Assembly (NCBI RefSeq): GCF_024345855.1
Contig: NZ_JAGQBX010000025.1
Span: 1 to 36,691 of the forward strand
DNA length: 36,691 bases
Direction: 5' to 3'
From: Synechococcus sp. GreenBA-s
GTDB taxonomy: Bacteria; Cyanobacteriota; Cyanobacteriia; PCC-6307; Cyanobiaceae
A model generated the notes under the pieces. It made no database searches. It was not told the origin of the DNA and was given only the letters and a program-made list of their open reading frames with translations. The translations under genes were made by a program, and so were the position numbers. Shown one piece after another: positions 25,156 through 33,173 of the stretch; the stretch's first letter is position 1; each line of letters starts with the position of its first letter.

Positions 25156-25641
25156 ATGTCAGTCATCAAGCTCTCTGCAATAGTCACCACTGCCGCATCT
25201 CTGCTGCCCGCCGCGGCTCTGTTGGGCACACAGCAACCCGCCCTGAGCCAGCCGCAACCCGTAGTGGCGCCTGCCCATGAGCACCTGGAGCCCGTCCAAG
25301 GCCCCACACACACGCATGGGGTACTCACCGTGAAGCGCCTTGGGGCTCAACCACTCGGACAGGACTTCAACGCTCTGCAGGGCCGGGAACTGAGGCTGCG
25401 GGAGCTCACGATTGCCCCTGGCGGCAGCATCGCCCTGCATCAACATGATCAACGACCTGGCGTCGCCTACATCCTCCAAGGGCAGATGACAGAACGGCGG
25501 GGCCCCACGTTCAGCCCTCGGGTGATCGGCCCCGGCGAGGTGGCCTTTGAAGCCTCGGGCATCACCCACTGGTGGCGAAACGAAGGCACCACTCCCGCCA
25601 AAGCGCTGGTGCTGGACATTGTTCCTCTGGGGACGCCCTGA
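25156..25641 (+). CDS. Second exported cupin-domain protein
   Basis: A 161-residue protein starting MSVIKLSAIVTTAASLLPAAALLG, a signal sequence; a longer frame reaches 25009 but its extra part lies in AT-rich non-coding-like DNA. The mature protein is a cupin of a different subtype from the first: motif 1 PGGSIALHQHDQRPGVAYILQG, motif 2 PGEVAFEASGITHWWRN. The end VLDIVPLGTP is typical of small cupin_2 proteins. It is separated from the first cupin by 216 bp of GC-poor DNA, so the two are probably not one tight operon. Substrate unknown. Confidence 0.82.
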   Translation: MSVIKLSAIVTTAASLLPAAALLGTQQPALSQPQPVVAPAHEHLEPVQGPTHTHGVLTVKRLGAQPLGQDFNALQGRELRLRELTIAPGGSIALHQHDQRPGVAYILQGQMTERRGPTFSPRVIGPGEVAFEASGITHWWRNEGTTPAKALVLDIVPLGTP

Positions 25642-25821
25642 AGAACGAATAGCTGATACAGCGCGCAGGAGCCGCAAAAGGGCTGAACACAAAAGCGTTA
25701 ACGACCCATGGGAATGATGAAGGAATGACCACAAAAAGGGTACGCAGTCATGCCGTCCGTCAGAGCACGTGTGGGTGTGCAAGAGCCGCTTACAGCACCC
25801 GAAGACGTCAGGCAGGGTCCC

Positions 25822-26570
25822 ATGCCCCTCTCACATCGTCGTGTGCTTCAAGCTGCCGGAATCGCTGCCGGCACGATCGCGGCGCCCAAGCTGATGCCTG
25901 GTGTCGCCAAAGCCGCCGACGCCATGGTGCCCACGCTCAAGCAAAGCCTCAATGCCTACCCACCACCTGGCGATCCGCTGAAGGCATTACTGGAGCGCAA
26001 CGAGACGTTCAGCAAGGCCTGGCAGGCCCTGGGAGATGACATCAGCCCACAGGAACGGATGGCCCTGAAAGCCTCGATGCTCGAGCAGGGCTGCCAGAAC
26101 GATCGGTTGGCGCTGGATGAAGGACAACATCCGTGGGCGGCCCTGATCAGCGGCGCCGATGCCCGCGTGGCTCCCGAATGGATCTTTGCTGCCTGCTCAG
26201 GCGAACTGTTCCAGGTGCGGGTAGCAGGCAACAGCACCTTTGACGACGGCATTGCCTCGCTCGCATACGCCGTAGCTGTTCTGGAGGTGCCCTTGATTCT
26301 GGCGTCGGGGCACAGCGGTTGCGGCGCGGTCAAAGCCGCCATGGTCACCAAACTTCTCACGCCGCTGCTGGAAGATCTGGCCAAACCGATCCGCTCCTCA
26401 CTGAAGAGCCGCGATGATCTCACCCAGGCGATTGAGGGCAAAGCACACTATGCGGCCGGCCAACTCACCAAGCGCAGCGCCGTGCCGAAGAGGCCAGATC
26501 AAGTGGCAAAGTGATGATCAAGAGTGCCTTCTTTGACATCAAGAGCGACAAAGTGAGCCTACTTGACTGA
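25822..26570 (+). pseudogene. Tat-type beta-carbonic anhydrase homologue, decayed
   Basis: The protein begins MPLSHRRVLQAAGIAAGTIAAPK, a twin-arginine-like export signal (an ATG at 25750 also opens the frame). The beta-CA fold is clear: DEGQHPWAALIS, DARVAPEWIF, GELFQVRVAGNSTFDDGIASLAYAVAVL and HSGCGAVKAA with zinc ligands His164 and Cys167. The first zinc ligand is missing: the CxDxR motif reads GADAR, with Gly111 (GGC, 26152-26154) where TGC is expected. The catalytic Asp113 and Arg115 remain. After KRSAV (about 26482) the frame ends in PKRPDQVAK and a stop at 26514, while the -1 frame continues as SGKVMIKSAFFDIKSDKVSLLD to 26570, the normal family end. So one ligand and the frame are both lost; it is probably inactive. 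Confidence 0.8.
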
Positions 26571-26594
26571 CCACGAAGCTCAATCAGCGCTAGG

Positions 26595-27042
26595 TCAACC
26601 AATCCCCGTCCGGGCGATGTCGAGCACATCGGCCATCGCCCGGATCTGATCCATGGTGGTGCCCAGCTGGCCGGCGCTGGCCAGTTCCACCCGCAGGTCG
26701 ATGCGGGCGGGCTTGCCGGGGTTGGTGCGCACCCGGGCATCGCTCACGTTGATGCGGCTGTCCGAGAGGCGCGTGAGGATGTCCTTGAGCACCCCGACCC
26801 GATCGAGCACCGCGATGCGCAGCTGCACGGGGTAGCGGCGACGGGCGCCATCGGCCAGGGGGTTCCAGCGCACCGGCAGCCGCCGCTCCACCGGCACCTG
26901 GGCCACATTGGCGCAGTCCTGGCGGTGGATCGTGATGCCGTGGTTGCCGAGGGCCACGCTGCCCACGATCGCCTCGCCCGGCAGCGGACTGCAGCAGCCC
27001 CCCAGGCGGTATTCCAGGCCCTCCAGCCCCAGGATCGGGCTG
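26595..27042. repeat. 448-bp direct repeat, right copy (within rel)
   Basis: Partner of 23792-24239. It is in frame as the end of the intact rel gene. CGCTAGGTC (26588-26596), overlapping the stop codon, recurs at 23717-23725 beyond the left copy. Confidence 0.97.
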
Positions 27043-29105
27043 GCGCTGCCGGCCTCGGCGTGGTGATGGGGTAGCGGCGGCGCGGCCTGGTCGGCCTGGG
27101 CCGTCACGCTGCGGGCAAGCTCCTCATTGCTGAGCACCGGGGCCGCGGCCTGGGTGCTCAGCCGGATTTCCTCCCGAAGGCGGTTCACCGCCTGCTGCAG
27201 GGTGACGCCGCCGAAGCCGATGGCGGCCAGCAGATCCTCGGTGCCAACCAGGTTGCAGCGGCGCGCCACCTTGGCGATCGCCTCGCCGCGCAACAGGGCA
27301 TCGAAGCCATCGCGGCCCAGTTCCCGCTCCAGCATCTCGGTGCCCCGCAGGATGTTCTCCTCGCGGTGGCTCTTCTTGTACCACTGGCGGATGCGATTGC
27401 GCGCCGTGGGGGTAGCCACGAAGTTGAGCCAGTCGAGGCTCGGATGGGCGTTCTTGGCCGTGATGATCTGCACGAAGTCGCCGTTCTGCAGCGGCGTCGG
27501 CAGGGGGCAGAGGCGATCATTGATGCGCACCCCCTGGCAGTGGTTGCCGACCTCGGAGTGGATGCGATAGGCGAAGTCCACGGCCGTGGAGCCCTTGCGC
27601 AGCCCCACCACGTCGCCGCTGGGGGTGAACACGAACACCTCCTCGTCGAAGAGGTCTTCCTTGATGGAGGCCAGGTAGTCGCTGCTGTCCTCGGAGCCGC
27701 CGTCCTTCTGCCAGTCCACCAGCTGCCGCAGCCAGTTGAACCGCTCGGCGTCATTGCCGAGGGCGGCCGGGGAGCCACCCTCCTTGTATTTCCAGTGGGC
27801 GGCGATGCCGTATTCCGCCACCTGGTGCATCTCGGCGGTGCGGATCTGCACCTCGATCGGCCGGTGGCGGCCGATCACGGCCGTGTGCAGTGACTGGTAG
27901 CCGTTGGGTTTGGGCAGGCCGATGTAGTCCTTGAAGCGGCCGGGAATGGGGCGGAAGGTGTCGTGCACCACCGCCAGGGCCCGGTAACAGCTCTCCAGGT
28001 CGGGCGTGAGGATGCGCAGGGCCGCCACGTCGTAGATCTCGTGGAAGGCCTTCTGCTGCGACTGCATCTTGCTCCAGATGCCATAGAGGTGCTTGGGCCG
28101 TCCGCTCACATCGCAGGCGCCCAGCCCGGCCACCACCAGCCGCTGCCGGAGCAGCTCCACGGTGACCGCCAGCCGCTCCTCGCGCTCGCTGCGCTTGGTG
28201 GCCACCTGCTGCTTGATCTCCCGGTAGGCCTCGGGCTCAAGGATCTTGAAGGCGAGGTCCTCCAGCTCCCACTTGAGCCGGCCGATGCCGAGCCGGTTGG
28301 CCAGGGGCCCGTAGATCTCGCGGGTCTCGCGGGCGATGCGCTGCTGCTTCTCGGGCTTGAGGGCCCCGAGGGTGCGCATGTTGTGCAGCCGGTCCGCCAG
28401 CTTCACCAGCACCACGCGGATGTCGCTGGCCATGGCCAGGAACATGCGGCGCAGATTCTCGGCCTGGGCTTCGGTCTTGTTGGTGAAGTGGATGCCGCCG
28501 AGCTTGGTGACGCCCTCCACCAGGGCCCGCACCTCGGCGCCGAAGTGGGCCTCGATCTGCTCGGGGGTTACGTCGGTGTCCTCCACAACGTCGTGCAGGA
28601 AGCCGGCGGCGATCACGCTGGCGCTGGCGCCGATGTCGCGCAGCAGATCCGCCACCGCCACCGGGTGAATGATGTAGGGCTCGCCGCTGGCCCGCACCTG
28701 GCCGTCGTGGAGCTGGAAGGCGAAGTCGAAGGCAGCGGCCAGCAGCGCCTCGGTGTCGGTGGGGCAGGTCTCGCCTTGGCCCGGCGGCACGTGCTCAATG
28801 CAACAGCGCAGCCAGTCCGGCAGGGGGATGCCGTAGTCGTCGGGGCAGCGGATCGGGCGCCGGTTGGGGCTGGTGATCGGGTCGGTGGTCGTGGCCGCTG
28901 GGGGGCCAGCGGCCAGGGCGGCAGGGTCCACGGCAGACGGCCCGCCGGCCGAAGCAGGCGAGGCTCCAGCCAGGGAGGGCTCGCCAGCGTGGGCCACGGC
29001 ATCGCACGGGAGAGGGTCGCGCCGGACGGCCTCGCCTGGGGCGCCGCCGCGTGGGGCGCCGTCGCGCTGGTCAACTTCCGCCGTGTCGGGCGCCGCGTGG
29101 AGCAT
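26595..29105 (-). CDS. rel: Bifunctional (p)ppGpp synthetase/hydrolase
   Basis: An 836-residue RelA/SpoT homologue that makes and degrades the alarmone (p)ppGpp. An 85-residue Ala/Pro-rich N-terminal extension precedes the hydrolase domain (HD pair at residues 171-172 in FLHDVVEDT, His147 in YIIHPVAVADLL). The synthetase domain has the RFKDYIGLPKPNGYQSLHT segment; the RxKD signature is the type seen in bifunctional enzymes rather than EXDD of RelA. IEVQIRTAEMHQVAEYG, a TGS domain (EEVFVFTPSGDVVGLRKG) and C-terminal ACT region follow. The C-terminal CCSPLPG zinc-type motif is intact here. Its last 448 bp are duplicated at 23792. It is divergent from the ABC ATPase. Confidence 0.96.
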   Translation of the reverse strand: MLHAAPDTAEVDQRDGAPRGGAPGEAVRRDPLPCDAVAHAGEPSLAGASPASAGGPSAVDPAALAAGPPAATTTDPITSPNRRPIRCPDDYGIPLPDWLRCCIEHVPPGQGETCPTDTEALLAAAFDFAFQLHDGQVRASGEPYIIHPVAVADLLRDIGASASVIAAGFLHDVVEDTDVTPEQIEAHFGAEVRALVEGVTKLGGIHFTNKTEAQAENLRRMFLAMASDIRVVLVKLADRLHNMRTLGALKPEKQQRIARETREIYGPLANRLGIGRLKWELEDLAFKILEPEAYREIKQQVATKRSEREERLAVTVELLRQRLVVAGLGACDVSGRPKHLYGIWSKMQSQQKAFHEIYDVAALRILTPDLESCYRALAVVHDTFRPIPGRFKDYIGLPKPNGYQSLHTAVIGRHRPIEVQIRTAEMHQVAEYGIAAHWKYKEGGSPAALGNDAERFNWLRQLVDWQKDGGSEDSSDYLASIKEDLFDEEVFVFTPSGDVVGLRKGSTAVDFAYRIHSEVGNHCQGVRINDRLCPLPTPLQNGDFVQIITAKNAHPSLDWLNFVATPTARNRIRQWYKKSHREENILRGTEMLERELGRDGFDALLRGEAIAKVARRCNLVGTEDLLAAIGFGGVTLQQAVNRLREEIRLSTQAAAPVLSNEELARSVTAQADQAAPPLPHHHAEAGSASPILGLEGLEYRLGGCCSPLPGEAIVGSVALGNHGITIHRQDCANVAQVPVERRLPVRWNPLADGARRRYPVQLRIAVLDRVGVLKDILTRLSDSRINVSDARVRTNPGKPARIDLRVELASAGQLGTTMDQIRAMADVLDIARTGIG

Positions 29106-29191
29106 GGGAGCCTGCGGATTGATCCATGGTATTCAGAGACCGCAACACTCGGGCGGCTGGCCCTACCGGCCGCCAAGCTGGGCGCCAGCCC

Positions 29192-30847
29192 ATGCCTGGT
29201 CCGATGGCCGCCGCCTTCCCCTCCGGCCCCGGCCACACCCGCCACCAGGGACCGGTACTGGACCTGCAGCAGCTGCTGGTGCAGTACCCCGGTGCCGCCG
29301 CCCCCACCCTCGACGGCCTCGATCTGCGCCTGGCGGCCGGCGAGAGCCTGGCCCTGGTGGGCCCCTCGGGCTGCGGCAAGAGCACGGTGGCGCGGGCGGT
29401 GCTGCAGCTGCTGCCCACCGGCAGCCGCTGCGAGGGCGGCCTGCTGCTGGCGGGCCAGGATCCGCGGCAGCTGCGACGCGGACCGCTGCGGCGGCTGCGG
29501 GGCGAAGCGGCCGGCCTGGTGTTCCAGGACCCGATGACCCGGCTCAACCCGCTGCTGACCATCGGCGAGCATCTGGCCGACACCCTGGCGGCCCACCGCC
29601 CGGCCTGGACACGCCGCGAGGTGCGCCGCCGGGCCGAGGACCTGCTGGCGCGGGTGGGCATCAGTCCGGAGCGCTACGGCAGCTACCCCCACGAGTTCAG
29701 TGGCGGCATGCGCCAGCGGCTGGCGATCGCCCTGGCCATGGCCCTGGAGCCGCCGCTGGTGATCGCCGATGAACCCACCACCAGCCTGGATGTGTCGGTG
29801 GCGGGCCAGGTGATGGCCGAACTCAGCCAGCTCTGCCGCGAGGCCGGCAGCGCCCTGCTGCTGATCAGCCACGACCTGGCCCTGGCCGGCCGCTGGTGCC
29901 AGCGGATCGCGGTGCTCGACCAGGGACGGCTAGTGGAGCAGGGCCCCGCCCGACACCTGCTGACGGCGCCGAGCTCCCCCCTGGCCCAGCGCCTGGTGGC
30001 GGCGGCCCGCGCCCGCGAGGGCGGGGCCACTCCGGCGGCGCCGGCCCAGGCGCCGGTGCTGCTGGAACTGGAGCAGCTGCGCTGCTGGCACGGCCTGCCC
30101 TCACTGCCCTGGAACCCCCGCTGGCTCAAGGCCGTGGACGGGGTGAGCCTGACCCTGCGGCAGGGGGAGACCATCGGCGTGGTGGGGGCCTCGGGCTGCG
30201 GCAAGAGCACCCTCTGCCGGGCCCTGATGGGCCTGGCGCCGGTGCGGGGCGGGGCCGTGAAACTGCAGGGCCAGGACCTGCGCCAGCTGCGCGGCCGGCC
30301 ACTGCGCCGCGCCCGCCGCCGCATCCAGATGGTGTTCCAGGACCCGCTGGCCTGCCTGAACCCGGCCATGGCCGTGGGCGAGGCCATCGCCGATCCGCTG
30401 CTGATCCATGGCCTGGCCAGCCAACCCCAGGCGCGGCAGCGGGCCCGGGAGCTGCTGGCGGCCGTGGGGCTGAACCCGCCGGAGAGCTTCGAGAACCGCC
30501 TGCCCCGCCAGCTCTCGGGCGGCCAGCAGCAGCGGGTGGCGATCGCCCGGGCCCTGGTGCTGGAGCCCCAGGTGCTGCTCTGCGACGAGAGCGTGAGCAT
30601 GCTCGACGCGGAGGTGCAGACCGAGGTGCTCGCGCTGCTGCACCAGCTGCAGCAGCGCCTGGGGCTGGGGATGATCTTCGTGACCCACGACCTCTCGGTG
30701 GCCAGCGGCTTCTGCCAGCGGGTGATCGTGCTGGAGGGGGGCCGCATCGTGGAGGAGGGTCCGGGCGAGCGGCTGCTGCGCGCCCCCCAGGCCGCCATCA
30801 CCCGCACCCTGGTGGACGCCTGCCCGCGCCTGCCGGAGCTGGTGTGA
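29192..30847 (+). CDS. Peptide-type ABC transporter, fused double ATPase
   Basis: Two nucleotide-binding domains in one chain, as in DppD-DppF/OppD-OppF fusions such as YejF and GsiA. Domain 1: Walker A GPSGCGKST, FQDPMTRLNP, signature FSGGMRQRLAIA, Walker B PLVIADEP, ISHDLA. Domain 2: GASGCGKST, FQDPLACLNP, LSGGQQQRVAIA, VLLCDES (Ser instead of the usual Pro), VTHDLS. Such proteins power uptake of peptides, glutathione or nickel. No permease or binding protein is in the window. The frame opens at 29126 only 20 bp from the rel start; the ATG at 29192 (or 29204) fits the family better and leaves room for promoters. It precedes the ClC gene by 1 bp. Confidence 0.9.
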   Translation: MPGPMAAAFPSGPGHTRHQGPVLDLQQLLVQYPGAAAPTLDGLDLRLAAGESLALVGPSGCGKSTVARAVLQLLPTGSRCEGGLLLAGQDPRQLRRGPLRRLRGEAAGLVFQDPMTRLNPLLTIGEHLADTLAAHRPAWTRREVRRRAEDLLARVGISPERYGSYPHEFSGGMRQRLAIALAMALEPPLVIADEPTTSLDVSVAGQVMAELSQLCREAGSALLLISHDLALAGRWCQRIAVLDQGRLVEQGPARHLLTAPSSPLAQRLVAAARAREGGATPAAPAQAPVLLELEQLRCWHGLPSLPWNPRWLKAVDGVSLTLRQGETIGVVGASGCGKSTLCRALMGLAPVRGGAVKLQGQDLRQLRGRPLRRARRRIQMVFQDPLACLNPAMAVGEAIADPLLIHGLASQPQARQRARELLAAVGLNPPESFENRLPRQLSGGQQQRVAIARALVLEPQVLLCDESVSMLDAEVQTEVLALLHQLQQRLGLGMIFVTHDLSVASGFCQRVIVLEGGRIVEEGPGERLLRAPQAAITRTLVDACPRLPELV

Positions 30848-30848
30848 G

Positions 30849-32171
30849 ATGGCGATGACCCTGCCCGCCAAGCTGCGCCGCCTGCTGCAGCTGACGCTGC
30901 TGGTGAACCTGATCGGCATCGCCGTGGCCCTGGCGATCTGGCTCTACGGCCGCGAGATCGGCCTGGTGAACGGCGTGCGGCTGCAGCTGGCCTCCCTGAT
31001 GCCCCGGGCCCTGGTGCTGCCGGTGCTGGGACTGCTGGGGGGTGCCGTGGCCGGGGGACTGATCACCCTGCTGGAGCCCGCCGCCAAGGGCTCGGGGATC
31101 GTGCAGGTGATGCTGTTCCTGCGGGGCTGGCCGATCCCCATGGGCTGGCGGGTGGCGATCGTGAAGCTGCTGGCCAGCGGCATCGCCATCGGCAGCGGCA
31201 TTCCGGTGGGGCCCGAGGGGCCCTCGATCCAGATCGGCGCCTCCGTGGCCCGGGAGAGCGCGCGGGCCACCGGCGCCGAGCACCATCACCAGCGGGTGGC
31301 AGTGGCCATCGGCAGCGGTGCCGGCCTGGGGGCCGTGTTCCACGCGCCCCTGGGGGGGCTGGCCTACACCATCGAGGAGCTGCTCAAGCACGCCGACGGC
31401 CGCACCAACGCCCTGGCGGTGGCGGCCACCTTCGCCACCATCGCCTGGACCAGGCTGCTGGCGAACCTGCCGACCCTGCACCCGATCCTGCACAACCTGG
31501 CACCGATCGTCCAATACCCCAGCAGCGTCAACGAGTTCCGGCTGGCGGACCTGCCGCTGCTGGTGCTGCTGGGCGCCCTGGCGGGCGTGCTGGCGATGCT
31601 CTACCAGCGCTGGATCCAGGCCCTGCGCCGCCGCTTCATCCGCTGGCAGCTGCCCAGCTGGCAGCTGCTGCCGCTGGTGGGGCTGGCGGTGGGGGCGGGC
31701 TGGTCGCTGCTGCCCAGCGCCTTCGACAACCCCGATGGCCTCTACTTCGACGCCCTGCTGGGCATCGACACGGCCCCCCGGGCCCTGCTGGCGCTGGCGG
31801 TGCAGGCGGCGGCCACGGCGGTGGCGGTGGCCGCCGAGGCACCCGGCGGCTTCCTGGCGCCGGCCCTTGTGGTGGGGGCCTCCCTGGGCACGCTGCTGCA
31901 GCAGGTGTCCCTAGCCCTGGTCCACGACGCCCCCGCCAGCCTGCTGTTCGCCGGCGCCGCCGCCTTCCTGGGAGCCCTCACCCGCACGCCGCTCACGGCG
32001 ATCCTGCTCACCTTCGAGCTCAGCAAGAACTACGCCCTGCTGCTGCCGATCGGCTTCTGCGCCCTCACCGCCATCGCCGTGGCCGATCTGTTCGAGCGCG
32101 AGACGATCTTCGAGCTGCTGCGCAAGGAGGCGGAGCTGGAGCTGCTGGCGGCCAGGCGACCGGAGGCCTGA
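30849..32171 (+). CDS. ClC-family chloride channel/transporter
   Basis: A 440-residue polytopic ClC protein. The selectivity segments are AKGSGIVQV (GSGIP with Val for Pro), PVGPEGPSIQIGAS, which includes the gating Glu, and GGFLAPALVVGA. The internal proton-transfer Glu is present in FHAPLGGLAYTIEEL, suggesting a Cl-/H+ antiporter rather than a pure channel; the usual C-terminal Tyr is Phe (TIFELL). There is no CBS domain. The start ATG lies 1 bp after the ABC stop (TGAGATG), so the two are cotranscribed and probably translationally coupled. Confidence 0.92.
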   Translation: MAMTLPAKLRRLLQLTLLVNLIGIAVALAIWLYGREIGLVNGVRLQLASLMPRALVLPVLGLLGGAVAGGLITLLEPAAKGSGIVQVMLFLRGWPIPMGWRVAIVKLLASGIAIGSGIPVGPEGPSIQIGASVARESARATGAEHHHQRVAVAIGSGAGLGAVFHAPLGGLAYTIEELLKHADGRTNALAVAATFATIAWTRLLANLPTLHPILHNLAPIVQYPSSVNEFRLADLPLLVLLGALAGVLAMLYQRWIQALRRRFIRWQLPSWQLLPLVGLAVGAGWSLLPSAFDNPDGLYFDALLGIDTAPRALLALAVQAAATAVAVAAEAPGGFLAPALVVGASLGTLLQQVSLALVHDAPASLLFAGAAAFLGALTRTPLTAILLTFELSKNYALLLPIGFCALTAIAVADLFERETIFELLRKEAELELLAARRPEA

Positions 32172-32210
32172 ACCAGGCCCGGTCGGGCGGCTGCGGTACC
32201 GGGTCGGGCG

Positions 32211-33173
32211 TCAGAGCCGGCGCCGCAGGGCCGCCAGCAGCTTCTCGAACACCTCCGGCAGCGGCGCCTCACACACCAGCCGCTCGCCGGTGATCGGATG
32301 GTCCAGCCCCAGCTGGACGGCATGCAGGGCCTGGCCCGGCAGCTCGACCGGCAGCTTGCGGCAGCGGGAATACACCGGGTCACCCACGATCGGATGGCCG
32401 ATGTGGGCGCAGTGCACCCGGATCTGGTGGGTGCGGCCGGTGTCGAGCTTGAAGCGCAGCAGGGCGTAATCGCCCAGGCGCTCCACCAGGGTCCAGTGGG
32501 TGCAGGCGTGGCGGCCGGTGCCGTCGTGCACCACCGCATACTTCTTGCGATCCACCGGATGGCGGCCGATCGCGCCCACGATGGTGCCCCGATCCGCCGC
32601 CGGCTGGCCGTGCACCACCGCGAGATACTCGCGCGAGGCGATGCGCCGCTGGATCTGCACCTGCAGCTTCACCAGGGCCTCCTGGCTCTTGGCCACCACG
32701 ATGCAGCCGGTGGTGTCCTTGTCGAGGCGGTGCACGATGCCGGGGCGCATCTCGCCGCCGATGCCGGGCAGGTCGGGGCAGTGGTGCAGCAGGCCGTTCA
32801 CCAGGGTGCCGTCGCGGTTGCCGGGGGCCGGGTGCACGGTGAGGCCGGCGGGCTTGTTGAGCACGATCAGATGCACATCCTCGAACAGCACATCGAGCGG
32901 CATCGCCTGGGGCACCAGGTACGGCAGGGGCTCCGGGGGCGGCATCCAGAGCTGCACCTCATCGCCGTGGCGCAGGGGGGTCTTGGCCCGGCCCGTGGTG
33001 CCGTTGACGCGCACGTAGCCGGCGTCGATGAACTTCTGGATGCGGGCGCGGCTCTGCTCGGGCCGCTGGGCCACCAGCCAGCGGTCGAGCCGCATCGGCA
33101 GGGGCTTGGGGTAGGAGAGCGTGAGCAGCTCGCCCTCCCCCTGACCGAAGCGGTCGTCGCCGTCCGCGCTCAT
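32211..33173 (-). CDS. RluD-family 23S rRNA pseudouridine synthase
   Basis: A 320-residue protein with an N-terminal S4 RNA-binding domain (RLDRWLVAQRPEQSRARIQKFIDAGYVRVNG) and the catalytic HRLDKDTTG motif whose Asp attacks the uridine. Other marks are VLNKPAGLTVHPAPGN, LDTGRTHQIRVHCAHIGHPIVGDPVY. RluD-type enzymes modify helix 69 of 23S rRNA; close relatives act elsewhere, so I leave the symbol empty. Its ATG overlaps the rbgA stop as ATGA, so it is the last gene of the usp-rbgA-rluD operon. Confidence 0.92.
   Translation of the reverse strand: MSADGDDRFGQGEGELLTLSYPKPLPMRLDRWLVAQRPEQSRARIQKFIDAGYVRVNGTTGRAKTPLRHGDEVQLWMPPPEPLPYLVPQAMPLDVLFEDVHLIVLNKPAGLTVHPAPGNRDGTLVNGLLHHCPDLPGIGGEMRPGIVHRLDKDTTGCIVVAKSQEALVKLQVQIQRRIASREYLAVVHGQPAADRGTIVGAIGRHPVDRKKYAVVHDGTGRHACTHWTLVERLGDYALLRFKLDTGRTHQIRVHCAHIGHPIVGDPVYSRCRKLPVELPGQALHAVQLGLDHPITGERLVCEAPLPEVFEKLLAALRRRL

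Larger units (their letters stand above)
24240..26594. other. Inserted segment between rel 3' repeats
   Basis: A 2,355-bp stretch bounded by the two 448-bp direct repeats. It holds two cupin genes and a decayed carbonic-anhydrase gene, all on the plus strand, opposite to rel and the desaturase. Its non-coding parts are GC-poor: 93 of 180 bases (52%) over 24961-25140, against 68% over 27241-27420 in rel. No transposase, integrase or terminal inverted repeat is visible. It is best read as acquired or relocated DNA; the vehicle is unknown. Confidence 0.75.

Noticed and set aside
23726-26587. Classical transposon with 9-bp target duplication CGCTAGGTC
   Set aside because: The supposed ends show no inverted repeats and there is no transposase; the 448-bp homology explains the structure better.
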